Shown: one piece after another, positions 18,300 to 27,123 of the stretch
Layout of the letters: the number at the start of each line of letters is the position of its first letter
Numbering within the stretch: the stretch's first letter is position 1
NCBI GenBank assembly: GCA_900109895.1
Contig: FOBR01000020.1
Location: 50,657-114,656, forward strand
Reading direction: 5' to 3'
From: a bacterium A37T11
GTDB taxonomy: Bacteria; Bacteroidota; Bacteroidia; Sphingobacteriales; Sphingobacteriaceae
Length of the DNA: 64,000 nucleotides
Notes under the pieces: model-generated
Database searches by the model: none
Seen by the model: only the letters and a program-made list of their open reading frames with translations
Told to the model about the DNA's origin: nothing
Program-made: the position numbers and the translations under genes

Positions 18300-19166
18300 C
18301 TAATTACTGTTATCTGAACCCATGGCAAGTATTAATTCTTTTCCTTTTTTTACTTCTTCCTGCAGCTTCCTGAAATCGATACCGAGTGATTCCTTATAAT
18401 AATCAACCACAATGTTCTCTTTCAAGGTGAAGATATCCGCAACGTCCGGATTATCTTCTTTCAGCTGATCGAAGCGCTCTTGCCCTTCTATCAGGAGAAA
18501 GGAGACGGTCTCAACAAAATCCTCTTCTTCAGCTGCTTTTGCATAATCAGTTACCATCCCCTGTGCCTGGGCATCCTCAATGGAGGTATTGAACCATGTG
18601 CCGGTATACCACTGCGTACTAATACCTCTCCATTCTTCCGGATACATAATAGTTTGATGCAAAATATGCGCAAACTCGTGGTGAACGGTGTGCAATAATC
18701 GTACTACCTGATCTTCTTTATTATAAGCAAAATCATTGACAATCATTAAATTGATACGACTTCCACCCTCGGCATTACCAAGAATAATGGTACCATCGCT
18801 TTGATACTCAGCACTGCCAATCATTGCAAATTTCAATAAGGCAAAACGATGCAGGAAATTTGGTCCTGCGACTGTTTCATAAGGTTTACGCCATATTTCA
18901 ATGACTGAATTCAATACAGGGAGAACAACCGATTCATCCGGAGGTACCATGTCCCTATTGAAATTAAGTTCATAGGGATCCCACTTGTACTTTACTTCGA
19001 TGTTATAAGGCTTTACAAAGTTTTGGTAAATAAAAGTATCGATCGATGTAGGAGCCCAGGTGTCCCCACCTAAGCCAATAATCGGATCGGTAGGCAATTT
19101 ATCGTCTTTACTGCAGGCACCTACAAAAAGTATTGCTGCAAGTAATAAAAAAGTATATCGTTTCAT
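18300..19166 (-). CDS. Putative zinc metallopeptidase lipoprotein (HExxH)
   Basis: About 288 residues, lipoprotein (LLAAILFVGAC, then SKDDKLP, a likely surface-export signal). The zinc-binding motif HHEFAHILHQ is at about residues 162-171, preceded by a substrate-strand region (GGSRINLMIVNDF). This matches the putative zinc-binding metallopeptidase family that regularly accompanies SusC/SusD in Bacteroidota. The third metal ligand is not obvious. The start is taken at 19166 (MKRYTF) because the signal peptide begins there, although an ATG six codons upstream is in frame. It probably trims a peptide-containing ligand at the cell surface before uptake. Confidence 0.8.
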   Translation of the reverse strand: MKRYTFLLLAAILFVGACSKDDKLPTDPIIGLGGDTWAPTSIDTFIYQNFVKPYNIEVKYKWDPYELNFNRDMVPPDESVVLPVLNSVIEIWRKPYETVAGPNFLHRFALLKFAMIGSAEYQSDGTIILGNAEGGSRINLMIVNDFAYNKEDQVVRLLHTVHHEFAHILHQTIMYPEEWRGISTQWYTGTWFNTSIEDAQAQGMVTDYAKAAEEEDFVETVSFLLIEGQERFDQLKEDNPDVADIFTLKENIVVDYYKESLGIDFRKLQEEVKKGKELILAMGSDNSN

Positions 19167-19188
19167 AGTTGTATATCTAAACATTAAA

Positions 19189-20664
19189 CTATCTTGGATT
19201 GGCTTCTACTCCTGATAAAATCACTTCCTGCGGAAGTTGTAGCATCCGCCGAGGATCATTTGGCCCGATTAATATGGTTGTTTTCCGGTCGGCTGTCACG
19301 TGCCGGACAGGGATTTTATGCCTAACGACATCCAGCCACCTCAGTCCTTCAAAAATAAACTCCCTACGCTTAAAATCGAGTACGGCAGAAACAATGTTCT
19401 CTTTCGTCGATTTTTTATAAAATGAAGCGAGTTTTGCTGCAGTCACACCAAACAGCGATTCCAGATAAATCGGTAAATCCTGACTATAATAGACCTTCGT
19501 ACTTGAAAAGGTTGTGAGATCAGCAATCGCTTTATCATATTCCCCCAAATTAGCATAGGCTTCAGCGCGATTAAGGATCAATTCATCACCTGTTAGTAAA
19601 GGAATCATATTGTAGTTAATCCCATAATCGGCATTGATACTTGTTTTTACAAAATGCGCTGTAAATTTTGGGATATTTTTAACCAAGTCTGTACCATAAA
19701 CCGTATAAGCATACGCTCCCGTTGTTACGTTATCAGAAAAAAACAACTCATTCATCAGGTCAAAATCCAACCCATAACGATAGCCAGGAAATTCCTGACC
19801 CCAATTGGTTACCGTCTCTGCCATTAAAAAATTAGCCGGATTATCTGTTTGGGTATAAAAAGCTTCTTTGGTTGCATATTCCAGCGAAATGAAGGCTTGG
19901 GTGTTTATCTGACGCAAATAGTTGCTTAAATCCCCTCCTGCAACGGATGCGTTGGCGTGATCAACAGCCTGCTGATAATTTTGTTTAAACAAATAAAAAC
20001 GGGTTGCAAAAGCATGTGCAGCTGCAGTGGTGAAATGATATTTTGGCACGGTGTACCGATGATCGTCAATGAGCGGCAAACCTTCTTCCAAATCTTTCTG
20101 AATCATCTCATATACGTAGGCTACCGTTTTTCGCTCGTATTTTTTCAACACATTTTCTTCTGGCTCGGTTACATACGGTATCCCCGGATCACTCGCGGCA
20201 GTTAAAGGATCATACGCCCTGGAGAAAAAGGTAACCAGCATAAAGTGTGAAAAAGCTCTTGCTACCAAGGCCTCTCCTTTTTCTGAAGTATAATTCTGGG
20301 GATCAGGCGCTGCAGTAATCGCTTTTAGGGCTTGGTTAGCAGCGGCGATTGCCTGGTAACATCCGTTCCAATAATAATCCGGCGAATCCTGATCCCTTGA
20401 ACGCACATCATTAAAAAACCAGGGATCCTGATTGATCGTCGTTCCGGCACCTGCCGGATCACCTTTGTCTGCTGCATTATCAGACATGGATTCAGCAAAA
20501 GGAATGTAGCTGGCTTTAGGATAAGCAGAAGCCAGTAATTCAGCTACTTTTTTAGGGGAATCCAAATTGGCACGCATATCCGGTGGTGTTTCCAAATACT
20601 TCTGGCAACCAACTGCATTGAGTAGCACCACCGTCAGAAATAGATATTTAATATGTCTTTTCAT
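19189..20664 (-). CDS. RagB/SusD family outer-membrane lipoprotein
   Basis: A 491-residue SusD homologue: signal peptide and lipobox VLLNAVGC, then QKYLETPPDMRANLDSP, the usual SusD N-terminus. TPR-like helices follow (NGCYQAIAAANQALKAI; GEALVARAFSHFMLV), and the C-terminal region contains LILNRAEAYANLGEYDKAIADL and KRREFIFEGLRWLDVVR, diagnostic for the family. SusD proteins form the lid over the SusC channel and bind the ligand at the surface. It follows the SusC gene by 28 bp and is part of the same transcript. Confidence 0.93.
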   Translation of the reverse strand: MKRHIKYLFLTVVLLNAVGCQKYLETPPDMRANLDSPKKVAELLASAYPKASYIPFAESMSDNAADKGDPAGAGTTINQDPWFFNDVRSRDQDSPDYYWNGCYQAIAAANQALKAITAAPDPQNYTSEKGEALVARAFSHFMLVTFFSRAYDPLTAASDPGIPYVTEPEENVLKKYERKTVAYVYEMIQKDLEEGLPLIDDHRYTVPKYHFTTAAAHAFATRFYLFKQNYQQAVDHANASVAGGDLSNYLRQINTQAFISLEYATKEAFYTQTDNPANFLMAETVTNWGQEFPGYRYGLDFDLMNELFFSDNVTTGAYAYTVYGTDLVKNIPKFTAHFVKTSINADYGINYNMIPLLTGDELILNRAEAYANLGEYDKAIADLTTFSSTKVYYSQDLPIYLESLFGVTAAKLASFYKKSTKENIVSAVLDFKRREFIFEGLRWLDVVRHKIPVRHVTADRKTTILIGPNDPRRMLQLPQEVILSGVEANPR

Positions 20665-20692
20665 CTTCTATTCTTTTATGAAATGAATATCC

Positions 20693-23600
20693 TTATAGTG
20701 AAGCCTTGAATGATAGGGTAAACTGACGTGGAATGGGGAGGGCTACACCGCCAGATCCGTAAAACTCAGGATCCTGTCCATTAAGCGCCTTATCCGCATA
20801 GATAAGCCATAAATTATTGGCTACCAAATTGAAGGACATCGCTTTGAAGCCCCATTTAGAGGTCAGTGTTTTGGGTAGCGAGTAACCAATGGTAACTTGC
20901 TTCAAACGCACAAAACCACCATCAGCTATACGCTCTGTCGCATAATTATAGGCATTATATACCTCATCCCCAGTTAAATTTGACTCATTTCTGGCTTCAA
21001 CGACTGAAGGGATCTCTGCATCTTCCGGTATCACAAAGCGCCGCAGAAAATCGTATGACATAGCATCCAGATCGGTATAAGAATTTCTAAAGATTGGGTT
21101 TAAACGCACCTTATTGCCGGCACTATAGGTAACCAGGAAAGAAAGACTGAAGTCCTTAAACGTAAAATTATTGTAGAATCCACCCGTGAAAGTCGGATCT
21201 ATCGGCCCTTCATACTTCAAATAATCGGTCATCGTACTCTGCAAATACACTTTACTATCAATGTTCCCCGCCTCATTTTCATAAAGCGGTGTTCCATTTT
21301 CAGCATTTAGTTTTTCAAAGTCAATAGAAAACAACCCTCGCTGCGGATACCCCACTTTTGCTCCTCCGATGTTTGTAACCAGATCCCAAATGAGGGGTTC
21401 ATTGATCAAATTGGTTATTTTCCCTTTGTTATAGGCATTGGTTAACTGTGTGCGCCAGCTCCAATTTTTTTGTTTAAAAACATCAGCTTTGAACATCAGC
21501 TCAATACCCTTTGAGTTCATGTCTGCATAATTTGCGAATTTTATGGACTGACCGCCGATCCCGGGTGTCCGGAATGCGCCTATCAGGTCAAATCCATCGC
21601 GGTTATAAAGGTCCAGCGAAACCTGGATACGATTCTTGGCCATACCCATGTCTATTCCCAGATTTCCTTCATATTGCTTTTCCCAAGTCAGGTCATTATT
21701 CGCCAGGTTTTCAATGGTCATCACAGGCTCTAAATCATTAAAATTTGGCCGAAGGGCGCTGCTGCTTCTCAAAACCAAGCTTGAATTGGTAGCTACACCC
21801 ATACTCGCCGTTAGGCCATACGTTCCGCGAACCGTCAGGCTTTGAAAAAAACGTTGTTCTTTCATAAAGTTTTCGCGGTCAACATTCCAGGAACCACTCA
21901 GGTTCCAGGTAGGTAACCACCTTGCCGTGGCTGACTCTCCCAATTGATTGGACCCATCATAGCGTAACGTGCCATTGAATTGGTATTTTTCGCGGAATGA
22001 ATAGGAAGCATTGCCCGCGAAAGCCACAAAACGATCCTGAAATACCGTCATATCATAATAATTGAGATTGCCTTCTACATCCCGCTTGATGGCCGAAGGA
22101 TCAATAAAAGGAACTCCTCCACGGTCATACTGATAACCATATCCCGTAAAGTTTTTTAACGTCCGGTCTAAATACCGGAGTTCCTGCGTGGCAAAAACCC
22201 TGACCAGGTGATCATTATTAAAGGTATGACTCCAGTCCAAGCTATTTCTAAAATAGAAACTCTTAAGATATGTATCATCCGTCATATAAAAGCCACCATA
22301 GGGTAACACAGTTTTCGGTCTTCCATCACGGTCTTCCGGATCAATGTATAAAAAACGATTGGCATCTTCTATGGTACTATTTTCAGGTCCGGCATAGGAG
22401 GTGCCGGCACGATAAGCTCCCGGCATGTTAGAATTTTCCCTGATCTTATGTTCCTGGCCCGTATTTACATACCGGTAGGCCCCTGTAAAACTATAGTTAA
22501 TATTTTTAGGCAGTTTATATTTCAACTCTCCCTGCACTTTCAAATCGACCATTTTAAGATCTATCGTATTATTTTCTAATTCATTCAGGATATTAAATGG
22601 CGCATAATTCATGGTAAAATATTCCAAATTTCCATTTTCGTCATACGGAGTGAGCGTGCGCGAGGTATTCATTGCATAGCTGAAAGGATTGATATCAAAA
22701 TCCCGGGACACCGCCCCTGTTACTGGGTTACTGTCTCTCGCTAATGAGCCTGGTGCGCTTTGGTCACGTACATTCCCCGTGGTAATCAAGGCAAATGAAA
22801 GTTTATCATTAATCTTGAAATCACCCCTGATGTTCCCTGTGAACCGCTGTACTTTATTGCCTATCGTCCATCCATCATCCTGCAAAAAACTAGTAGAGTA
22901 ATACATTTGGTTTTTTTCAGTACCAGTGGTCACACTCAGGGAATGCTCCTGCATCAACGAAGTCTTAAACAAGACATCAAACCAGTCTGTATTGGCATTG
23001 ACGTACCGTTCAAGGAAATTTCTTTTTGCAGATACTGTATTTTCAAGACCGGGTGTGGTGCCTCCCCCCGGATACAATAAGCTTTGTGCCATCTTGGTAT
23101 AAACGCCTCCATTAGGTTTATTGATCAATTGTGTGTATTCCAACCACCCCTTTCGCTCCATTTCTGCAAATACAGACATCTGGTCGTACGAATTGACAAT
23201 ATCAAATTGGCTGTAACTAGGCTTCAGATAGGTAGAAAAGTTGCCGGTATATGAGATAAGCGGATCCATTCCAGCCTTACCGCGCTTAGTGGTAATCAAT
23301 ATGACCCCATTCATGGCCCGTGCACCATATAGCGAGGTAGCCGCAGCGTCCTTCAAAATTTCAAAGCTGGCAATATCATCCGGATTTATTCCAGCAACTG
23401 ATGATCCCAATAATGTGGATGGATCTCCTGTTGACAATTGATCATTCGAGACATTTACCACATCTTCCAATACAATCCCATCAACCACCCATAATGGCTT
23501 ATTATCTCCTGTAATAGAGGTGGCACCCCTTATTCGGATCTTTGGTGCTGCACCAAAGGTTCCTGACACGTTTTGTACAGAAACTCCGGCTGCTTGTCCT

Positions 23601-24328
23601 TCAAGCATTCTACTTACATCACTTATCCCCGGACGCTGAATATCCTCCGCATTTAATTTAGTTGCAGCCCCTGTAAAGAGCTTTTTTGCCATGGTTTGAT
23701 AACCCGTTGAAACTACTTCTACAGCTTCTAACTCACTTACATCTCCTTCGAGAATTACTGTAAGCGATGACTGGCCGCCAACCGTCACCTCTTTAGTTTT
23801 ATAACCTAAATATTGAAAAACAAGTACAGTACCTCTTGGAACACTGAGGTTAAAGGTACCATTAGCACTTGTCGTCGTACCAGTAGAACCCTCCTTTGCC
23901 CGTATATTGACCCCCACTAATGCTTCACCAGCAGCGTTTGTCACTTTTCCTGTAATGCGCTGCTGGGGGCCAGTATTTTTAATAACTACCCGTTCGCCAA
24001 TTACTTCATATTCCAGGTTGGCCTCAGGCAGGATACGGTCCAGGATCCTGGCAAGGGTAGAATTCCGGACGGAAAGTGATACTGACTGATCGACATTTGC
24101 CTGAGAACTATAAACAAAGTTGACTTTTGTTTGCTCGTTGAGCTTGCCAAATACAGCGGCTAAGGATGAATTAACGACAGATAAACTTGCCTTTCGGTCA
24201 AGTACACCCTGCGCAATTCCTTCAGCCGAAAACACCAGCTGCACAGCAACAATCGATAAAGCGAGTGTGATGGATGAATAACGCATAATTCGGAGAAATA
24301 GAGAATCCCTAATAAAATTTAATTTCAT
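20693..24328 (-). CDS. SusC/RagA TonB-linked outer-membrane transporter with N-terminal STN domain
   Basis: A 1211-residue TonB-dependent transporter. Order: signal peptide ending FSAEGIAQG; STN (secretin/TonB short N-terminal) domain at about 45-110 (LAAVFGKLNEQTKVNFVY); carboxypeptidase-regulatory-like domain near 125-210 (ITGKVTNAAGEALVGVN); plug with SRMLEGQAAGVSVQNVSG and IRIRGATSI...PLWVVDG near 240-290; then the 22-strand barrel ending in an aromatic-rich C-terminus (IPRQFTLSFKASL). The STN domain indicates signalling to the FecR anti-sigma factor and ECF sigma factor encoded upstream. The presence of the metallopeptidase suggests a peptide-containing ligand (inference). Confidence 0.95.
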   Translation of the reverse strand: MKLNFIRDSLFLRIMRYSSITLALSIVAVQLVFSAEGIAQGVLDRKASLSVVNSSLAAVFGKLNEQTKVNFVYSSQANVDQSVSLSVRNSTLARILDRILPEANLEYEVIGERVVIKNTGPQQRITGKVTNAAGEALVGVNIRAKEGSTGTTTSANGTFNLSVPRGTVLVFQYLGYKTKEVTVGGQSSLTVILEGDVSELEAVEVVSTGYQTMAKKLFTGAATKLNAEDIQRPGISDVSRMLEGQAAGVSVQNVSGTFGAAPKIRIRGATSITGDNKPLWVVDGIVLEDVVNVSNDQLSTGDPSTLLGSSVAGINPDDIASFEILKDAAATSLYGARAMNGVILITTKRGKAGMDPLISYTGNFSTYLKPSYSQFDIVNSYDQMSVFAEMERKGWLEYTQLINKPNGGVYTKMAQSLLYPGGGTTPGLENTVSAKRNFLERYVNANTDWFDVLFKTSLMQEHSLSVTTGTEKNQMYYSTSFLQDDGWTIGNKVQRFTGNIRGDFKINDKLSFALITTGNVRDQSAPGSLARDSNPVTGAVSRDFDINPFSYAMNTSRTLTPYDENGNLEYFTMNYAPFNILNELENNTIDLKMVDLKVQGELKYKLPKNINYSFTGAYRYVNTGQEHKIRENSNMPGAYRAGTSYAGPENSTIEDANRFLYIDPEDRDGRPKTVLPYGGFYMTDDTYLKSFYFRNSLDWSHTFNNDHLVRVFATQELRYLDRTLKNFTGYGYQYDRGGVPFIDPSAIKRDVEGNLNYYDMTVFQDRFVAFAGNASYSFREKYQFNGTLRYDGSNQLGESATARWLPTWNLSGSWNVDRENFMKEQRFFQSLTVRGTYGLTASMGVATNSSLVLRSSSALRPNFNDLEPVMTIENLANNDLTWEKQYEGNLGIDMGMAKNRIQVSLDLYNRDGFDLIGAFRTPGIGGQSIKFANYADMNSKGIELMFKADVFKQKNWSWRTQLTNAYNKGKITNLINEPLIWDLVTNIGGAKVGYPQRGLFSIDFEKLNAENGTPLYENEAGNIDSKVYLQSTMTDYLKYEGPIDPTFTGGFYNNFTFKDFSLSFLVTYSAGNKVRLNPIFRNSYTDLDAMSYDFLRRFVIPEDAEIPSVVEARNESNLTGDEVYNAYNYATERIADGGFVRLKQVTIGYSLPKTLTSKWGFKAMSFNLVANNLWLIYADKALNGQDPEFYGSGGVALPIPRQFTLSFKASL

Positions 24329-24395
24329 ATCTTTACATGTTATTTAGTTAACAAAAGGCTGCGTACGGTTGCTAGCTTACCCAGCCATCTTTCTT

Positions 24396-24423
24396 AAAAA
24401 GGTGCATTGGCGTGCACCTTTTT
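24396..24423. terminator. Hairpin terminator between fecR and susC
   Basis: AAAAAGGTGCA (24396-24406) pairs with TGCACCTTTTT (24413-24423) around a 6-base loop, with T-rich flanks on both sides. It lies downstream of fecR and upstream of susC on the minus strand, so regulator and transporter genes are probably separate transcripts, with susC started by the ECF sigma factor. Confidence 0.7.
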
Positions 24424-24544
24424 ATTTTCCATAAAATAAAAAGGATTATTTAAGGAATACGATTTGGCGAATTAAAGTAATGCTTTTTCATGTCATTAAT
24501 TTTTTATTTTTAAAATTTATTCATTTATATATATTTATATTCAT

Positions 24545-25567
24545 TTATTGACAACCATTCCCTTTTATATAAATATCTTTCCCATCCCTGCTATAAGTAG
24601 CTGATACAGATATGGAAACTATTTTCATCAATTCATCAATCGATTGTGTAAGGTCAAAAACTCCAGTAATGAGACAGTTGTTCAAATTAGGGTTACTAAG
24701 TTGGATCCGGAGGCCATATGCATCAGATATTCGTTTGACTACCGTGCCAAATTTAGCACGCTCAAACAAGAGACTTCCTTTTTTAAATGAATTAATAGTC
24801 AACTGTTCGGGCGCTATTTGCTTTTTTATGTTGTTATTGGCTTTGTTAAAAATCAGCATTTCGTTAGGGAAAAGCTTTATGGCAGAAGAAGGTGTAGCGC
24901 CTTGTCTCAATATTTGCAGGGCACCTGATTGAAGAACTACCCTTATTTCTTCATCATCCTTGTACGAAGAAATATTAAAGGACGTCCCTAATACCCGTGT
25001 CTCTAAGCCTCCGGCTAATACTATAAATGGGTGTGAATTGTCTTGTGTTACTTCAAAATAGCCTTCACCTGTTAAATAAACAGATCTTGCGGCATCTTTT
25101 AAAAACTTAGACGAAAAGCTTAATTCTGATTTTGGTCCTAGCCATACGGTACTACCATCCTGTAGGATAACCTTCTTGCGGATACCTCGAGCTGTTTCAA
25201 TTCGCGTCAGTGATATGACTTCACTTACTTTTTTACGAGAACTAGTAAAATAGATACCAATTATAAGAGTGAATGCCGCAATACAAGCAGCTGCATACCA
25301 CAACAATTTAGAACTTTTCTGTTCCTTATCCGGAAATAAATTGGGGGAATCCAGCACTTTTTCATCATGATGGCCTGCAATCGATCGCTGAACATCCATA
25401 AAAAGAATCTCCAACCATTTTTTTCGTTCATCTTCATTTAACTGCTCCCAATCATTATGAATGTTTTCACGTGATTTTAGCCACGTTTCCACTAATAATT
25501 TTTCAGGATCTGAAGCTTCATCCCTCAGATATTTCTCCAATAACACACTAATTTGCGGTAATGTCAT
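24545..25567 (-). CDS. FecR family anti-sigma factor
   Basis: A 340-residue single-span inner-membrane protein. The cytoplasmic N-terminus (about 1-85) would hold the sigma factor; a span lies at about 88-108 (LLWYAAACIAAFTLIIGIYF). The periplasmic FecR domain follows (RKKVILQDGSTVWLGPKSEL; GEGYFEVTQD; TRVLGTSFNISSY) and a DUF4974-like secretin/STN domain closes the protein (ITGVFDLTQSIDELMKIVS). It receives the signal from the STN domain of the adjacent SusC and controls the sigma factor encoded about 135 bp upstream. Layout and length are typical. Confidence 0.92.
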   Translation of the reverse strand: MTLPQISVLLEKYLRDEASDPEKLLVETWLKSRENIHNDWEQLNEDERKKWLEILFMDVQRSIAGHHDEKVLDSPNLFPDKEQKSSKLLWYAAACIAAFTLIIGIYFTSSRKKVSEVISLTRIETARGIRKKVILQDGSTVWLGPKSELSFSSKFLKDAARSVYLTGEGYFEVTQDNSHPFIVLAGGLETRVLGTSFNISSYKDDEEIRVVLQSGALQILRQGATPSSAIKLFPNEMLIFNKANNNIKKQIAPEQLTINSFKKGSLLFERAKFGTVVKRISDAYGLRIQLSNPNLNNCLITGVFDLTQSIDELMKIVSISVSATYSRDGKDIYIKGNGCQ

Positions 25568-25703
25568 CTTAGCTTATGATAAATAGCAGTTTCATCTGCC
25601 CGTTTTAAGCTAAGTCGTATTAAAAAGGTTTTAGTACTATGGAATGTTTGATTTTTTTTAACAAAATTTTAACGAATGTCAAAAAGAGAAAAGAATAATT
25701 CTT

Positions 25704-26276
25704 TTAACGACACAAAATTATAAAAAATAAAATAGTCACTAAAAATTTCCGTAGAATCTTTAAGGCTGAGCTGATCTGATTTTTCACAGTTTGTTCAGAA
25801 AGCGATAATTTTTCGGCGATTTGGGAAATAGACAAGTCTTCTTCCCTGCTTAAAAGATATATTTCCCGTACACGCACAGACATCGTCTCCAATGCACGGT
25901 TTACCTTTTGTTGAAGATCTTTCAATTCCAATAGGTGGTCAGGGGTTTCTACAAATTTATTTAACTCCAACATCATTTTCTGATAGACCTGGCGGCTGCT
26001 ATTTTTGCGGATGTGATCAATGACCTTATATTTAATGGCGGTAAAAAGGTATTGTTTTAAAGACGATTTGATCTCCACACTTTCCCGTTTACTCCAAATA
26101 TCTACAAAAAGATCATGCATAACGTCCCTTGCTTCTTCCAGCGAGGCCAATTTTGATGCTGCATACCTGGTTAAAATTTCAGCATATAAAGAATATAAAG
26201 CAGAAAAGCACTTTTCATTTCCGGCCTTTAAACCATCCAATAATTCCGCTTCAGTATATGGTTGCTGCCTTAACAC
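25704..26276 (-). CDS. ECF RNA polymerase sigma-70 factor (SusCD-linked)
   Basis: A 190-residue ECF sigma factor. Region 2 includes DVMHDLFVDIWSKRE and KYKVIDHIRKN; region 4 has a helix-turn-helix, LSISQIAEKLSLSEQTVKNQ, near residues 148-168. The C-terminus is hydrophobic (FLVTILFFIILCR), as in several Bacteroidota paralogues. The start appears to be a GTG at 26276; a nearby ATG is out of frame. A TAGGTTTG element (complement of 26298-26305) lies about 20 bases before it. With fecR and susC it forms a trans-envelope signalling set that probably drives the transporter operon. Confidence 0.9.
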   Translation of the reverse strand: MLRQQPYTEAELLDGLKAGNEKCFSALYSLYAEILTRYAASKLASLEEARDVMHDLFVDIWSKRESVEIKSSLKQYLFTAIKYKVIDHIRKNSSRQVYQKMMLELNKFVETPDHLLELKDLQQKVNRALETMSVRVREIYLLSREEDLSISQIAEKLSLSEQTVKNQISSALKILRKFLVTILFFIILCR

Positions 26277-26368
26277 AATACATCTTTATGTTACCACCAA
26301 ACCTACGTAATTTTTTCAATTGGGCAAAAAACTATTTCTTCCGTTTTCCGAAAGGGTTTCATGGTACG

Positions 26369-26430
26369 ATTGGGCCATTTTCCGTTAAACCGCAAAAACT
26401 TTTGGCCCAATTATACCCCCGGTTCGGGGG
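26369..26430. repeat. Two adjacent hairpins upstream of the 21-bp array
   Basis: ATTGGGCC (26369-26376) is complementary to GGCCCAAT (26404-26411); immediately after, CCCCCG (26416-26421) pairs with CGGGGG (26425-26430) over a 3-base loop. The second is a very stable stem without a T-run in either direction, so a simple terminator is unlikely. They fill the gap between the sigma factor promoter and the tandem array. Function unknown. Confidence 0.5.
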
Positions 26431-26478
26431 CTTCTGATGCATGCCATTGAGGTATCCGGAAAAAATAGGGAAACTTTC

Positions 26479-26940
26479 CAAAAATCCGTAAACACTGTTT
26501 TCGTATGTCTCAATGAATTTTTTGGGCACGTCAACACTTTTTTCGCAAGTGTTAATGGGGGGCTAAATTGTATCAACAAGTTCAAAAAAAACGTCTATAC
26601 AAAAAACAAATCTGTTGATATATTTTTAAATTCTATCAACAGATTTTTAAAAAGTGTCAACGGAATCTGTACATGTCCTGATACATTTTTCGTTCGCATA
26701 GACAATATTGAAAAAAGTGTCAACAGATTTTTAAATTCCATCAACGAATTTTTAAATTGTATCAACAGAATCTGTATATGTTTCGATACATTTTTCGTTC
26801 GCATTGACAATATTGAAAAAAGTGTCGACGGATTTTTAAGTTCCATCAACGGATTCTTAAAAAGTTTCAACAGAATCTGTATATGTTTCGATACATTTTT
26901 CGTTTGTATTGACAATATTGATAAAGTGTCGACGTGCTGG
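26479..26940. repeat. 21-bp tandem repeat array, about 22 units, with 105-bp higher-order repeat
   Basis: Contiguous 21-bp units run from 26479 in exact register. A typical unit ends ...TCAACAGATTT, with AAC/GAC/GAT at positions 13-15. The better-conserved right part repeats as blocks of five units (105 bp): 26605-26709, 26710-26814 and 26815-26919; the last two are closely alike. The final unit has lost one base. There are no spacers, so it is not a CRISPR array. Both strands remain open across much of it. In the plus frame (ATG at 26437, 179 codons) the array encodes heptapeptides of the form x-x-x-I/V-N/D-x-F/I such as LNSINRF and FVRIDNI; whether this is translated is unknown. Confidence 0.8.
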
Positions 26941-26947
26941 GAGACGC

Positions 26948-27118
26948 TTACTTGGCGGAAGCCCATTTACGGATGAGCTTTTTACTATAAGCACGTGCTT
27001 CTTCTATGGAAAAAGTCTTTTCCGGCTTCCATTTGAGGGCTGCCTGCTTTTGTAGCTCCTGGTAGCTGGCTTCATGAATGATAACGTATTGCTTGTTATC
27101 AATGGTTAATTGTGTCAT
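26948..27118 (-). CDS. Small antitoxin-like protein, 56 aa
   Basis: Fifty-six residues from the ATG at 27118 (MTQLTIDNKQYVIIHEASYQ), beginning five bases after the stop of the ART-like pseudogene and so co-transcribed with it. The N-terminus has a short beta-strand pattern (LTIDNKQYVIIHEASYQELQ) like Phd/YefM-type antitoxin starts; the C-terminus is basic and amphipathic (EEARAYSKKLIRKWASAK). An ATG five codons upstream is in frame. No DNA-binding motif is certain. The gene abuts the 21-bp array at its 3' end. It may be an antitoxin or an orphan of the same locus. Confidence 0.5.
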   Translation of the reverse strand: MTQLTIDNKQYVIIHEASYQELQKQAALKWKPEKTFSIEEARAYSKKLIRKWASAK

Positions 27119-27123
27119 GACAT

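Noticed and set aside
26479..26940. CRISPR array
   Set aside because: Units are contiguous 21-mers without unique spacers, and no cas genes are present.
26595..26966. Minus-strand protein of 123 codons over the tandem array
   Set aside because: It is the antisense reading of the 21-bp repeats; being a multiple of three, the repeat keeps several frames open at once. It also overlaps the small antitoxin-like gene.
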